Shown in pieces: positions 5,694-5,764 of a DNA stretch of 5,764 nt (the first letter of the stretch is position 1; every line of letters starts with the position of its first letter). Source of the DNA: an uncultured Rubritalea sp. GTDB taxonomy: Bacteria > Verrucomicrobiota > Verrucomicrobiia > Verrucomicrobiales > Akkermansiaceae. The notes under the pieces were generated by a model. It saw only the letters and a program-made list of their open reading frames with translations, made no database searches and was not told the origin of the DNA. Where the stretch lies: assembly GCA_937951395.1 (NCBI GenBank), contig CALFBV010000044.1, positions 1 through 5,764 on the forward strand, written 5' to 3'. A program made the translations under genes and the position numbers.

Positions 5694-5764
5694 TCACTCG
5701 CCCTCCACACCAAAGTCCCCATCTTGACCACGTTCTACTTCTTGGTTTTCTATATATTCCTTCA
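5694..5764 (-). CDS. tnpA: Partial Y1 (HUH) transposase TnpA, C-terminal end only
   Basis: A frame entering from the right edge (first full codon at 5762) encodes 22 residues and stops at 5696-5694. It contains KEYIENQEVERGQ. IS200/IS605 TnpA proteins place a closely similar (V)xxYIENQ segment in the last helix, after the catalytic tyrosine helix, followed by a short variable tail. The catalytic His-hydrophobic-His pair and Tyr are outside the window, so activity cannot be judged. The neighbouring hairpin supports the call. The match is short, and the family name rests on recognition of this motif plus context. Confidence 0.5.
   Translation of the reverse strand, partial: KEYIENQEVERGQDGDFGVEGE

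Larger units (their letters stand above)
5628..5764 (-). mobile_element. One end of an IS200/IS605-type insertion sequence (remainder outside window)
   Basis: Read on the minus strand, the window begins inside a TnpA-like reading frame that stops at 5696-5694. A shared-style terminus follows: a short spacer, the tetranucleotide GAAG, an 8-bp perfect hairpin (5656-5637), and TGCATTCAC ending near 5628. A subterminal imperfect or perfect palindrome shortly after tnpA, without terminal inverted repeats, is the hallmark of IS200/IS605 elements, whose Y1 transposase binds the hairpin as single-stranded DNA. The exact cleavage site is a guess; TTCAC next to 5628 is the best candidate. Whether the element carries only tnpA or also tnpB cannot be seen. 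Confidence 0.55.

Overview
This 5.8 kb window is chromosomal bacterial DNA of roughly balanced base composition. It carries four recognisable protein genes, one partial gene at the left edge, and traces of two different insertion sequences at the right. The proteins look like those of the Verrucomicrobiota (PVC group): the MutL has a diverged C-terminus, the Ffh G domain is a slightly unusual variant, and most genes lack a Shine-Dalgarno sequence. This assignment is an impression from the protein sequences and was not tested by a database search.

Left part, minus strand (1-2095): a mutL mismatch-repair gene is followed 7 bp later by a partial small alpha/beta protein, possibly universal-stress-protein-like, that runs off the left edge. 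The two look like an operon. A good sigma70-type promoter lies so close to the mutL ATG that its transcript should be leaderless. The second gene has a Shine-Dalgarno sequence, as expected for translation inside a polycistronic message.

Middle, plus strand (2188-4812): a secreted PgaB/IcaB-like polysaccharide deacetylase with a C-terminal Ig-like domain is transcribed divergently from mutL. It is followed after 57 bp by ffh, the signal recognition particle GTPase. Their functions are linked only loosely, in that the deacetylase carries a signal peptide and Ffh serves co-translational membrane targeting.

Right part, minus strand (4829-5764): a small ABM-fold (putative quinol monooxygenase) gene converges on ffh. 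Between them lies a decayed IS630-type transposase C-terminus with two catalytic residues replaced and a frameshift. Upstream of the ABM gene is the end of an IS200/IS605-type element: the last residues of a Y1 (HUH) TnpA transposase followed by a perfect 8-bp subterminal hairpin. The ABM gene therefore sits between two mobile-element traces.

No tRNA, rRNA, SRP RNA, CRISPR array or phage module is visible, and I see no clear new multi-gene system. The most notable points are the MutL with replaced endonuclease motifs, the leaderless promoter layout, and the two unlabelled IS remnants.
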